From Tepidisphaeraceae bacterium (GTDB lineage Bacteria > Planctomycetota > Phycisphaerae > Tepidisphaerales > Tepidisphaeraceae), in assembly GCA_035998445.1 (NCBI GenBank), contig DASYHQ010000051.1, positions 1 through 64,000 on the forward strand: a stretch of DNA of 64,000 nt, in the 5' to 3' direction. Position 1 is the stretch's first letter. The number at the start of each line of letters is the position of its first letter. Of this stretch, positions 24,028 to 33,192 are shown piece after piece. The notes beneath the pieces are model-generated. The model was not told where the DNA came from and searched no databases. It saw nothing but the letters and a program-made list of their open reading frames with translations. The position numbers and the translations under genes were made by a program.

Positions 24028-25923
24028 TCATGCAGACGCGGTCAGCAGCGCAGGTTGATTGGTTAACAGAAACGCCGTCGCTTGATCGGCGGGCATGGGT
24101 TTGGCGAACAGGAAGCCTTGGCCGAAGTCGCAGCCGACCGCCTGCAGGAACGACACCTGTTCGGGACATTCGATCCCCTCGGCGACCACGGTCATGCCGA
24201 GGTCGTGTGCGAGGTTCATCACCGCATGTAGCACGGCGGCGTCGCGGCGCTGATTCAGGTTGGCGACGAAGGTGCGATCAACCTTCAGCACGTCGATCGT
24301 GAAGTCGTGCAGGCAGCTGAGGCTTGAGTATCCCGTGCCAAAGTCATCCATCGCCAGTCGCACGCCCAGCGTGCGCAGCCGTTCGAGCATCAGCCGCGCG
24401 TCCTGGGCGTCGTCCATCACGACGCTTTCGGTGATCTCGAGCATCAGCGCCGTTGCCGGCACACGGTGCGCCGCCAGCGCGCGTTCGAGGTGCTCGATGA
24501 GCCCATCGTCCTGCAGCTGCCTGCGCGAAAGGTTGACCGCCATTCGCAACGAGGCCATGTGGGGATAGTGCCGGTGCCATGTACCCAGTTGCCGCACGGC
24601 TTCATCCAACACCCACCGGCCCACCGGCACGATCAAGCCGGTCTCCTCAGCTAGGGGAATGAAATCTGCGGGGCTGACAAGCTGCCCGTCGCGTCGCCAG
24701 CGCACCAGCGCCTCGAAGCCAGCGACGCCGTGCGTCTCCAGCGACAGGACCGGCTGGTAGTGCAGCGTGAGCTCGTCGCGATCGACCGCGCGGCGGAGGT
24801 CGTTCTCGAGCCGCAACCGGTGGACGGCCTGCGCGTGCATCGTCTCGTCGAAATAGACGTAGCGGTTCTTTCCGGTCGCCTTGGCACGGTACATTGCCGC
24901 GTCGGCATCGCGCAGCACGTCGGCGGCATTTGCGTAAGTACCCGAGGTTACGTCGACCACACCGAGGCTCACCGTCGAGTGAAGTTCCTGCCGGTCGCAG
25001 GCGAAGGGCTCGGCGACCACGTCGATCAGCTCTCTGGCGATTGCACCGATGGCAGCCGGGTCATTCACGCCATCCAATAGTACGGTGAACTCATCGCCGC
25101 CGAATCGCGCCACCGTGTAGCGCGTGGCGGCGTGCCTGTGATTGCCGTGTTTGCGCAGGACCGTGCGGAATCGCTTCGCGACCGTGACCAGCAGTCGATC
25201 GCCGGTGGCGTGGCCAAGGCTGTCGTTGACCATCTTGAATCGATCGAGGTCCAGGAACATCACGCAGAACCGGTACCCGGGGTCACGCTGCGCGCGCTGC
25301 AGGCAATCATCGACCCGGCTCGTGAACAGCGCGCGGTTCGGCAGCTTGGTGAGCGCATCGTGCGTGGCGCTGTGGGCGGCTCGCCGGGCGGTGTGACGGG
25401 CCGCGGTGAACAACCGCGCGTTCTCCATCGCAGTGCGTCGCAGCTCGAGCTGGCTGATGACCTGCCGTGCCAGCGCCTGCAGCGCGTCGGCCTGGTCGGC
25501 GCGCAATTGGCGTGGCACGAGGTCGACGACGCAGAGCGTGCCGATCGTCTGTCCTGCCGGCGTCGTCAACGGCGCGCCGGCGTAGAAGCGCAGGTGCGGA
25601 TCGGAGACGACGAACGGGTTGTCGTGGAAGCGCTCGTCCAGCGTCGCATCGGGCACGATCATCAGCTCGCTTGGCCGCAGGATGGCATGGCTGCAGAACG
25701 CCACCTCGCGGGACGTCTCGGACCCTCTGATTCCCACCTTGGCCTTGAACCACTGACGGTCGGAATCGACGAAGTTGATCAGCGCGATCGGCGTCTGGCA
25801 AATGTGCGACGCCAGCAGCGCGAGGTCGTCGAACTCGGGTTCGGGTGCGGTGTCCAGGATGTCGTAACGCAACAGGTCCGCCAAGCGGGCGGGCTCCGAC
25901 GCGGGGATGGGCGGTCTGATCAT
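24028..25923 (-). CDS. GAF-GGDEF-EAL c-di-GMP turnover protein
   Basis: 631 residues from ATG 25923, with gaagga just upstream. The N-terminal GAF domain (about residues 15-160) has LALLASHICQTPIALINFVDSDRQWFKA, typical of free cytoplasmic GAF-GGDEF proteins. The GGDEF domain (about 185-350) keeps GGDEFTVLL. The EAL domain (about 360-610) keeps GFEALVRW, NLSRRQL, EITES, DDFGTGYSSLSCL and KVDRTFV, so both cyclase and phosphodiesterase centres look intact. The protein is soluble. It is convergent with the hybrid kinase across a repeat. Confidence 0.93.
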   Translation of the reverse strand: MIRPPIPASEPARLADLLRYDILDTAPEPEFDDLALLASHICQTPIALINFVDSDRQWFKAKVGIRGSETSREVAFCSHAILRPSELMIVPDATLDERFHDNPFVVSDPHLRFYAGAPLTTPAGQTIGTLCVVDLVPRQLRADQADALQALARQVISQLELRRTAMENARLFTAARHTARRAAHSATHDALTKLPNRALFTSRVDDCLQRAQRDPGYRFCVMFLDLDRFKMVNDSLGHATGDRLLVTVAKRFRTVLRKHGNHRHAATRYTVARFGGDEFTVLLDGVNDPAAIGAIARELIDVVAEPFACDRQELHSTVSLGVVDVTSGTYANAADVLRDADAAMYRAKATGKNRYVYFDETMHAQAVHRLRLENDLRRAVDRDELTLHYQPVLSLETHGVAGFEALVRWRRDGQLVSPADFIPLAEETGLIVPVGRWVLDEAVRQLGTWHRHYPHMASLRMAVNLSRRQLQDDGLIEHLERALAAHRVPATALMLEITESVVMDDAQDARLMLERLRTLGVRLAMDDFGTGYSSLSCLHDFTIDVLKVDRTFVANLNQRRDAAVLHAVMNLAHDLGMTVVAEGIECPEQVSFLQAVGCDFGQGFLFAKPMPADQATAFLLTNQPALLTASA

Positions 25924-26181
25924 GGAAAATATCCTTCGCCCAGGGTGCACGCGCCTCGAACGAAGGCGCATGACACGTTGGTCCGCTCACCATCGGCCAA
26001 TTTGGCTCGCGGCAATACGGGGCATTCCAGAATTTGTGTTATCGGTCCGGTCGCGCGTTACGTGACATTAAGACGGACACGAACCGCGGTCGTCGGTACG
26101 AGGACGATCAACGACCAAGGGGAGCCCCGGCCATGATACGGCCTTCAGGCTGCGAAGTGCTTTGTGGGAAAGGAGCCGAGA
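25924..26181. other. Intergenic region
   Basis: 258 bases between two minus-strand genes. It carries the leader of the GAF-GGDEF-EAL gene. I see no further gene, clear repeat or terminator. Confidence 0.5.
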
Positions 26182-27882
26182 CTAACCGCGCATCGCCATA
26201 AGCTTATGGACACAGGTGACCGCGAGCGAGCCATCACCGACAGCGAACCCCACGCGCTTGGTAGATCCCGCGCGAATGTCGCCGGCAGCCAGAAGGCCCG
26301 GCAACGTGGTCTCCAGCGGGCAGGGCTCGCGATCGGTCAACGGCCACTTGCCGGCGCGCAGCGCATCAATGCCGGTCAGCACGTAGCCGAGCTTGTCGCG
26401 CGCGACCGTCTCGGGCAGCCACGCGCAGCCGGGCTCGGCGCCGATGAAGACGAAGACCGCGGCCACGGGTAGCGGGTCGAGCGTCTCGATGTTCGTCCGC
26501 GAGCCGTCGGTCGTGTGGTAGCCGCGCAGCGTGACGCTCTCCAACCGGCGCTCGCCGTGGACCGCGTCGATCTGCACACCTTCGTGCACGGTGATGTTTG
26601 GCGCGGTGCGAATGCGACCGACGAGGTAGTCCGACATGCCGGGGCCCAGGCGCTTGCGCACCAGCAGGTGAACCTGCCGATCGCGGCAGCAGTCGGCCAG
26701 GAACATCGCGGCCTGTCCCGCGCTGTTGCCGGCGCCGACCACGGCGACGTCCTGCGTGTCGTACAGCAGCGCCTCGACGCTGGTGCAGGCATAATGAATG
26801 CCGGCTGACTCAAAGCGCGCCGCGCCTTGGGCCTCCAGGCGTCGCCAGTTCACACCGGCGGCCAGCAGCACGGTGCGGGCGCGCAGCGTGCTGCCACAAT
26901 CGAGGTGCAGCTCGTGCGTAAGCCCCGGCGCGGTTGCGGGCACGAGACGTTCGACATTGATGGGCGCGACCATTCGCGCGCCGAACTTCAGCATCTGTAG
27001 CACGCCGCGCATCGCCAGTTCCGCGCCCGACAGTCCGCTGGGGAATCCAATGAAGTTTTCGATCTTCGATGATCCCGCCGCCTGCCCACCGGGCCCGAGG
27101 CGATCGAGGACGACGGTCGAGACGCCTTCCGACGCCGCGTACACCGCCGCCGTCATGCCGGCCGGCCCACCACCGATGATCGCCAGGTCGACGACGTCGA
27201 TCGGGCAATCGCGCCAAATGCCGGCGCTGCGCGCCAGTTCGCGCAGCGGGGGGTTGAGCAACAGCTGACCGTCGCTGCATTCGATGACCGGCGATTTCTT
27301 CGGTGAACCCCATCGCGCCATCAGCGCGCGGCCAGTGTCGGAGGTAGTGTCGTACCAGCGGTGCGGCACGAAGTTCTTGAACAGGAACTCGCGCACGACC
27401 GTCGTGTCGCGACAAGCGCCCGGGCCCACCACGCGCAACCCCAGCGCGTCCGACTGCGCCAGCAACCGCCGCCGCTCTAGCGCCGCGATCAGCATCTTCT
27501 CGCCGAGTTGCGGCACACGGTTCAACACCTCGCGCAAGCGCGCGCCCGGCACGCGCAGCAACCGGCTGACGCCGGCGGCGCAGGCATTGACGATCACGGG
27601 ACGGCGCGTGAGCAGGTCGATGTCTCCAGCGAACTGCCCCGGACCATGCGTGACGATGTGCCGATCATCGTCAGCTGGGTTGCGGATCTCGATACCACCG
27701 GTCTCGACAATGAAGAGGTCGATGTCGGCGTCTCCGGCACGGAAAATCATTGCCCCGTCGTCATAGTCGCATAACGTCGCCAGTGGCCTCAGTGCCGCCA
27801 AATCGTTGGCGTCCAACGTTGGGAACGCCACGATGTTTACTGAAGAGATTGCCGCGGGCGAATCGGTTGTGACGGTGGCCAT
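26182..27882 (-). CDS. cNMP-binding domain fused to thioredoxin-reductase-like flavoprotein
   Basis: 566 residues from ATG 27882. Residues about 15-135 form a cyclic-nucleotide-binding beta-roll (FRAGDADIDLFIVETGGIEI ... GPGQFAGDIDLLTRRPVIVNA). After a linker with a partial thioredoxin-like segment (VREFLFKNFVPHRWYDTTSD) comes the flavoprotein: FAD motif IIGGGPAGMTAAVYA near residue 225, GGQAAGSSKIENFIGFP, NADP motif VVGAGNSAGQAAMFLA and the C-terminal GLLAAGDIRAGSTKRV. The CxxC of thioredoxin reductase is missing: the equivalent place reads YACTSVEALL. It is probably an NADPH oxidoreductase with no disulfide. Ligand-dependent regulation by the N-terminal domain is inference. Confidence 0.88.
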   Translation of the reverse strand: MATVTTDSPAAISSVNIVAFPTLDANDLAALRPLATLCDYDDGAMIFRAGDADIDLFIVETGGIEIRNPADDDRHIVTHGPGQFAGDIDLLTRRPVIVNACAAGVSRLLRVPGARLREVLNRVPQLGEKMLIAALERRRLLAQSDALGLRVVGPGACRDTTVVREFLFKNFVPHRWYDTTSDTGRALMARWGSPKKSPVIECSDGQLLLNPPLRELARSAGIWRDCPIDVVDLAIIGGGPAGMTAAVYAASEGVSTVVLDRLGPGGQAAGSSKIENFIGFPSGLSGAELAMRGVLQMLKFGARMVAPINVERLVPATAPGLTHELHLDCGSTLRARTVLLAAGVNWRRLEAQGAARFESAGIHYACTSVEALLYDTQDVAVVGAGNSAGQAAMFLADCCRDRQVHLLVRKRLGPGMSDYLVGRIRTAPNITVHEGVQIDAVHGERRLESVTLRGYHTTDGSRTNIETLDPLPVAAVFVFIGAEPGCAWLPETVARDKLGYVLTGIDALRAGKWPLTDREPCPLETTLPGLLAAGDIRAGSTKRVGFAVGDGSLAVTCVHKLMAMRG

Positions 27883-28606
27883 AGGGTGTTCCGCAGCGTT
27901 CAGTTGTAGCGAGTAAGGAAGCTTACTCAAAGCATAGGGTGCTGACCGGATGTTTGACTAAGAGAGCGATATGAATGTGTTTCAGCGGCATTCTGCAACA
28001 TATCTAGAACGACACGAAAATATACTCCAAATTGACATAAGAAGATGCGAAGTGAGCCCGGTCGACGGACGATTAGTTCAACGTCGTCAAGAGCATAATC
28101 GCCAGAATCGAACCACCGACACGATGTCGTGCCTGTCTGACGCGGTTTGCATAGAAAATCACAAAGCTGATGAAGCCGTCTCCGTTTATCGTAAACCTTG
28201 AATGGATATACACTTAATGTGAAAATGCAAGCGGATTTCTAGGTACCGTTTTGTCTGGCATGGAAAGGGCGCGAAAAAAAGTGATTTGGTCACGACATAA
28301 TGCTTGTAGCACTCTTGCAGATGGCTTACTTCTTAGTCCATCGAAATGAGTTGTTCGAACCAAGCTGTTCAGCAACTTAGATTACGGAGGAGATCGCTGG
28401 CGATCCCTCCAAGTTTGAAGTTCGGACCACAGTGGGTTTCTGTTCCGCACCGTCAGCTATGACGGCGTCTGTCCCCCCGGTCCCTTTTTACAACCAGACC
28501 CTTGAAATGCGTGTCAGGCGGCTGACACGCACGGGCGGTGGCCTCGTGGCCATCAACAGTGATCCTGCGCCCGCAACGGCCGTGACGAATAAGCAGACTG
28601 AACAAC
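27883..28606. other. AT-richer intergenic region upstream of the LEPR-XLL gene
   Basis: 724 bases. Composition is more AT-rich than neighbouring genes. A 76-codon frame at 27971-28201 has no recognisable product and no ribosome site. A hairpin ggaggagatcgc-tgg-cgatccctcc lies at about 28386-28410. The region probably holds divergent promoters for the flavoprotein and the LEPR-XLL gene, but I cannot choose one. Confidence 0.5.
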
Positions 28607-30841
28607 ATGATGCACACCCGCAATCGCAAAACGGCTCACCCGACCATCGAGAAGCTCGAAGATCGTCGCTTACTGTCCGCTAGCCCCGCGATCACCAATG
28701 TGGTCCTGGTTGATGCTGGCAAGGATCAGGTCGTGGGCAAGCTGGATCATGGCGCCACGATCGACGTGGCCAAGTACCCGGGTGGCATCAGCGTTCGCGC
28801 CGACGTGAACAGCGCCGCGACCAGCGTGAAGTTTGGCTTGGGCAGCAACGACAAGCTTCGCATTGAGAACGACTCGCCGTACACGATCGCCGGCGACGCC
28901 CAGCCGTCGGACTACTGGGCCTGGCGGCCGAAGCTTGGTTGGAACCTCGTGAAGATTAAGGCGTTCAGCAAGGACGGCGCGACCGGCCGGTCCAGCCCGA
29001 CCAAGGAAATTGCGATCAAGGTCGTTAACTCGGCCGTCAGTGGTGGCAGCACCTCCAAACCGACTCCTTCGCCGACGCCTTCGCCTGCACCGGCTCCCAG
29101 CACCGGTTCGACCGTGACCGCCAAATCGCCGACCAACGGCAACTCGGCCCCCAGCGTGTCGTTCATCAACCCGACCAACAACGCCGAGCAGGCCCACCCT
29201 GGCAACTACGTCGTACGCGTGAACGCCCATGATTCGGACGGGAAGATCGCGAAGGTCGAGTTCTTCGCCAACGGCCGCATGATCGACAGCACCGTCGACG
29301 CGCCCTACAGCGCCGCTTGGACGAACGTCGCGACCGGCAAGTACACCCTGACCGCCCGCGCCACCGACGACGACGGTGCCCAGAAGCTCAGCTCGATCAC
29401 CGTCACGATCAAGAACCCAACGCGGGACCAGACGTTCTACGTCAGCACCAGCGGCAACGATAAGAACAGCGGCGGCAGCACGTCGAGCGCGTTCCGGACG
29501 ATCGGCAAGGCTGCCAGCATCGCCGGGGCTGGCGACACCGTCGTCATCCTGCCCGGCACCTACCGCGAATCGGTCGGGCTGAAGAACAGCGGCACCGCGA
29601 CGGCGCCGATCACGTTCAAGGCCCAGAAGCCAGGCACGGTCTTCATCGACGGCGCCGACCACATGGGCGGCTGGAGCCGCGAGGGGTCGAGCCACGTCTA
29701 CAGCACCAAGTGGGATCTGGACTTCTTCCTGAACGGTTACCGCTACCACGGCAGCGTGAAGGAGACCGGGTACGCTGAGCAGTTCATCTACAACAATAAG
29801 GCGCTGACGCAGGTGACGAGCCGGTCGTCCCTGAGCGCCGGCGAGTTCTACGTCGACTGGAACGCCAACAAGGTGTACGTCTGGTTGCCCGACAACGCTG
29901 ACGCTCGCAAGAAGACCGTGATGGGATCGAAGCGCCAGACGCTGATGACGTCCCAGTCTTATCAGAACGCCAAGTACATCACGATCGACGGCCTGAACTT
30001 CCGCCACGCCGCCAACTTCCCGCAGCAGCCGGTCGTGAAGACGAGCGATGGTTGGGTCGTGAAGAACTCGAAGTTGGAACTGATGAACGCGGTTCCGCTG
30101 GGCATCTACGGCAACAACGTCCTGATCCAGAACAACGTGATGGCCAACAACGGGCACACGGGCCTGACGGGCCAAGCGACGAACACGCTGCTGGTTGACA
30201 ACGAGGTCTACGGCAACAACACGCGTGGCTTCCGCGCGACGTGGGAGTCGGGAGGTGGCAAGATGACCCGTACGGTCGGCCTGTACGTGCTGAACCACAA
30301 CACGTACAACAACCGGGGCCCCGGATTCTGGCTCGACATCGACAATAAGGAATTCGTGATCGACGGTGGGTTTTTCCACGATAACCGTGGCATCAACAAC
30401 GACTACGAGGGTTGCGGTCTGCTGATCGAGTTGAACAGCGGCCCCGGCCGTGTCCAGAACGCCAGCTTCTACGGCAACACGTCCTCGGGTGGCCTCGGTA
30501 TCGCCGAGACCCCGTACATGTCGATCCGGGGTAATTACTTCGGCGGTGGTGATCGCTTCGAATTGCGGAACATCGCCAACCGGCCGTTCTCGATCAAGCA
30601 TGTGAAGATCGAATCCAACAAGTTCGAAAACTCGATGATCGCCAACGCGAATCCAAACTTTGACGTCAACTCGTTCCGCAAGCTGAACGTCACGGCCAGC
30701 CATAACGTCTTCGATAACGCGAGCAACATCCCGTGGTACTACTGGCGCGGCGTCAAGTACTTCAGCGGTTCGTCCATCGCGTCGGCGCTAGGCGTCGATA
30801 AGACGGCCAGCGCGGGATCGGTCACCATTCCGAAGCCATAA
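28607..30841 (+). CDS. LEPR-XLL signal protein with Ig-like domain and parallel beta-helix
   Basis: 744 residues. The N-terminus IEKLEDRRLLSA (residues 14-25) is the LEPR-XLL-type motif found at the start of large exported proteins in planctomycetes. A small beta-rich domain (about 30-145) is followed by a Ser/Thr/Pro linker (150-175), a bacterial Ig-like domain (about 184-270, FINPTN ... VEFFANGRMIDS ... ARATDDDGA) and a beta-helix (about 276 onward). The beta-helix begins with a DUF1565-like start (FYVSTSGNDKNSGG) and continues with many GNN/NNxV turns. Proteins of this type are polysaccharide lyases, hydrolases or adhesins; the substrate is unknown. The start may be either of two adjacent ATG codons. 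A hairpin terminator follows. Confidence 0.88.
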   Translation: MMHTRNRKTAHPTIEKLEDRRLLSASPAITNVVLVDAGKDQVVGKLDHGATIDVAKYPGGISVRADVNSAATSVKFGLGSNDKLRIENDSPYTIAGDAQPSDYWAWRPKLGWNLVKIKAFSKDGATGRSSPTKEIAIKVVNSAVSGGSTSKPTPSPTPSPAPAPSTGSTVTAKSPTNGNSAPSVSFINPTNNAEQAHPGNYVVRVNAHDSDGKIAKVEFFANGRMIDSTVDAPYSAAWTNVATGKYTLTARATDDDGAQKLSSITVTIKNPTRDQTFYVSTSGNDKNSGGSTSSAFRTIGKAASIAGAGDTVVILPGTYRESVGLKNSGTATAPITFKAQKPGTVFIDGADHMGGWSREGSSHVYSTKWDLDFFLNGYRYHGSVKETGYAEQFIYNNKALTQVTSRSSLSAGEFYVDWNANKVYVWLPDNADARKKTVMGSKRQTLMTSQSYQNAKYITIDGLNFRHAANFPQQPVVKTSDGWVVKNSKLELMNAVPLGIYGNNVLIQNNVMANNGHTGLTGQATNTLLVDNEVYGNNTRGFRATWESGGGKMTRTVGLYVLNHNTYNNRGPGFWLDIDNKEFVIDGGFFHDNRGINNDYEGCGLLIELNSGPGRVQNASFYGNTSSGGLGIAETPYMSIRGNYFGGGDRFELRNIANRPFSIKHVKIESNKFENSMIANANPNFDVNSFRKLNVTASHNVFDNASNIPWYYWRGVKYFSGSSIASALGVDKTASAGSVTIPKP

Positions 30842-30874
30842 CAACGTCGCGCCTCACAACGCAGACGCAAACTC

Positions 30875-30902
30875 GGAGCGGCGAACGTGGGTTCGCCGCT
30901 CC
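30875..30902 (+). terminator. Hairpin after the LEPR-XLL gene
   Basis: Perfect 12-bp stem ggagcggcgaac / gttcgccgctcc with a 4-base loop, 34 bases after the stop. The following sequence (ggttctgc) is only weakly U-rich, so efficient rho-independent termination is likely but not certain. Confidence 0.55.
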
Positions 30903-30971
30903 GGTTCTGCGCGCTAACTTCGCACGTTCGTCTACCTTGAGAGTGGCGATCGTGGGATGACGAAGCATTTG

Positions 30972-31919
30972 CTAATACGCCTGAATCACCATCAGCCAAC
31001 CCGCGATCGTGAAGCACGAGAGCACGGTTGACCAGAACACGCACTGGGCGGCCAGGTCGGTGTCGCCGCCCAGTTCGAGCGTCAGCAGCAGCACGTTGAC
31101 GGCAGCGGGGGTAGCAGTGGTAAGGATCAGCATTCTCGCCACGTCGGGCGTGACCTGCACCGGTGTCCACCCGGTTCGATGCAGCACCCACAACAGGATG
31201 GCCGTGTGAATCGGCGCGGCGATCAGCCGCAACACCAGCACGAGCGACACCGGTTTCCACCGCGGCCATCGCGGGTTACTCGCCAGCTGCGCGCCGAGCG
31301 TGATCAGCGCGATCGGCACCAGACCGGCGGCCAAGTAGCGGGCCGGCTCGCGGATCACCGTCGGCAACAGCGCAGCGTCGCCACCGGTCCACCATCGCGC
31401 CGCCAACGCTGCGACCAGCGCAGGAATGATCGGCAACCGCAGCGCCGCGACGACGCTCGGGCCCAAGCTGCCCTGCCGCGCCGATGACGCGATGACCATG
31501 CCCAGCGTAAAGATCAGCAGGTTGATCGCGAGGATCACAAACGCCTGAACCGCCGCGGCGTCCTGCCCGGGGAAGGCCAGCATCGCCAAGGGTAACCCGT
31601 AATTACCGCAGTTGTAGAAGACGACCGACAGCGTCACCACGCTCAGCACATCCCGCCGCACGCGCAACCAGCGGCCAATCAATTCCATGATCGCCCAGAG
31701 CGTCAGCACCTGCAGCGTGCAGATGACGACCACGCCCAGCATCTGCGGGCCGGCGAGCTGGCTCGTCGCCACCGCGTAAAAGACGAACGCGGGGATGAAC
31801 AGGTAGATGTTGAGCTTTGATAGCGTTGCGAGGTCGATCGCGAACTTCACCCGCATCAGCGCGCCCAGCGCCGCCAGCAGCACGATGGGCGCGATGATGT
31901 TGAGGAGGACGTCGGCCAT
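30972..31919 (-). CDS. AEC (auxin efflux carrier) family transporter
   Basis: 315 residues from ATG 31919, the usual AEC length. About ten hydrophobic segments are visible. The first helix (LLNIIAPIVLLAALGALMR), the YNCGNYGLPLAMLAF motif at about residue 110 and TTATPAAVNVLLLTLELG near 270 match the family, whose crossover helices broken by Asn/Pro form the transport site. AEC members export or import small carboxylates or related metabolites; the substrate is unknown. It is divergent from the hydrolase gene at 32006. Confidence 0.85.
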   Translation of the reverse strand: MADVLLNIIAPIVLLAALGALMRVKFAIDLATLSKLNIYLFIPAFVFYAVATSQLAGPQMLGVVVICTLQVLTLWAIMELIGRWLRVRRDVLSVVTLSVVFYNCGNYGLPLAMLAFPGQDAAAVQAFVILAINLLIFTLGMVIASSARQGSLGPSVVAALRLPIIPALVAALAARWWTGGDAALLPTVIREPARYLAAGLVPIALITLGAQLASNPRWPRWKPVSLVLVLRLIAAPIHTAILLWVLHRTGWTPVQVTPDVARMLILTTATPAAVNVLLLTLELGGDTDLAAQCVFWSTVLSCFTIAGWLMVIQAY

Positions 31920-32005
31920 GGGAGATGCTGCTACCATCGCGTCGCACGGCTGAGAACGCAACGGTTTCCGGCCTTCGCCTTGTTCGCGGTCGGCTGGAAT
32001 CTATC

Positions 32006-33055
32006 ATGATCTGCATGACCAACCGAACCATCGTGTCGTTCGCGGGTGACGCGATCCACATCAACGGCCAGCCCACCTACGCCGGTCGAACTTACAACGG
32101 CCACAAGATCGAGGGGCTGCTGCTGAACGTGCGCCTCGTGCAGGCCACATATCACGATGAGAACCCCGAGACGCAATCCTGGTGGCGCTATCCGGACGGC
32201 ACCGACTTCGATCCCGATCGCAATACCGACCAGTTTCTGAAGATGCTGCCCGAGTGGCGCGCGCAGGGCATGCTCGGCTTCACGATCAACCTGCAAGGCG
32301 GTTCGCCGCGTGGGTACAGCACGGACCAACCGTGGCGCAACAGCGCCTTTACGCCGACGGGCGAATTGAAGGCGCCGTACATGGCGCGCATCGCGCGCGT
32401 GATCGATGCCGCCGACGAACTCGGAATGGCTGTCATCCTCGGCTACTTCTACTTCGGGCAGACGCGACACTTCATCGACGAGGCGGCCATCGAGCGCGCG
32501 GTCGACAACGCCACCGATTGGCTGCTGGCGCGCGGCGACGGTCATGTGCTGGTCGAGATCGCCAACGAGTGCGATCACTGGGACTATCCGCCGATCATCA
32601 AGCCACCGCGCGCGGTCGAGCTCATCAAGCGCGTGCAACAGCGGTCGGCCGGGAAGCTACGGACGCCAGCGGGGCGGTTGCTGGCGTCGACCAGCTTCCT
32701 CGGCCAAGCCATCCCGAGCGACGACGTCGTCGGCGCGGCCGACTATCTGTTGATCCACGGCAACGGCACCAAGAATCCCGACGCCTTCCGCCAGCAGATC
32801 CGCGGCACGCGCGCCCACCCGGCCTACCGCGGGCAGCCGATCGTCTGCAATGAGGATGACCACTTCGACTTCGGCAATCCCGACAACAACTTCCTGGTCG
32901 CCATCGGCGAGTATTGCTCGTGGGGCTACTTCGACTACCGCTTCGCTGGTGAAGCGTGGGTAGAGGGGTACCAATCGGTGCCGACCGATTGGTCAACGAA
33001 CTCGGAACGCAAGAAGGGATTCTTCAAGCTGCTGTCGACGATCACGCGGAGCTGA
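32006..33055 (+). CDS. Glycoside-hydrolase-like protein (clan GH-A, GH5-like)
   Basis: 349 residues. A TIM-barrel glycosidase fold is suggested by the order of motifs: FAGDAIHINGQPTYAGRTY at the start, MAVILGYFYFGQ, then VLVEIANECDHWDY near residue 190, where NE is the expected acid/base, and PIVCNEDDHFDFG near 285, where Glu is the expected nucleophile. There is no signal peptide, so the enzyme may act in the cytoplasm or be exported by an unrecognised route. The start is ATG 32006 or 32015, both after caucaug-like context without a strong ribosome site. The substrate cannot be named. It is upstream of a hairpin at 33069-33097. Confidence 0.72.
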   Translation: MICMTNRTIVSFAGDAIHINGQPTYAGRTYNGHKIEGLLLNVRLVQATYHDENPETQSWWRYPDGTDFDPDRNTDQFLKMLPEWRAQGMLGFTINLQGGSPRGYSTDQPWRNSAFTPTGELKAPYMARIARVIDAADELGMAVILGYFYFGQTRHFIDEAAIERAVDNATDWLLARGDGHVLVEIANECDHWDYPPIIKPPRAVELIKRVQQRSAGKLRTPAGRLLASTSFLGQAIPSDDVVGAADYLLIHGNGTKNPDAFRQQIRGTRAHPAYRGQPIVCNEDDHFDFGNPDNNFLVAIGEYCSWGYFDYRFAGEAWVEGYQSVPTDWSTNSERKKGFFKLLSTITRS

Positions 33056-33068
33056 TCGACCTTCGCAA

Positions 33069-33097
33069 GCGGGTGCAATGTTGTCTGTTGCACCCGC
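33069..33097 (+). terminator. Hairpin after the GH-A-like gene
   Basis: gcgggtgcaa / ttgcacccgc, a 10-bp stem with a 9-base loop, 14 bases after the stop. No U-tract follows (gccggtgc). Confidence 0.5.
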
Positions 33098-33192
33098 GCC
33101 GGTGCAGGTGATGTAGTGACCACGCGCCCCGCTCTAGGCGGCCGTGGCGTCGTCGCATCACGCTATGTGAATGAGATGATTGAAGGCCGCCG

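Noticed and set aside
28670-30703. 677-codon minus-strand frame opposite the LEPR-XLL gene
   Set aside because: It mirrors the high-GC third-position bias of the real gene and has no recognisable product.
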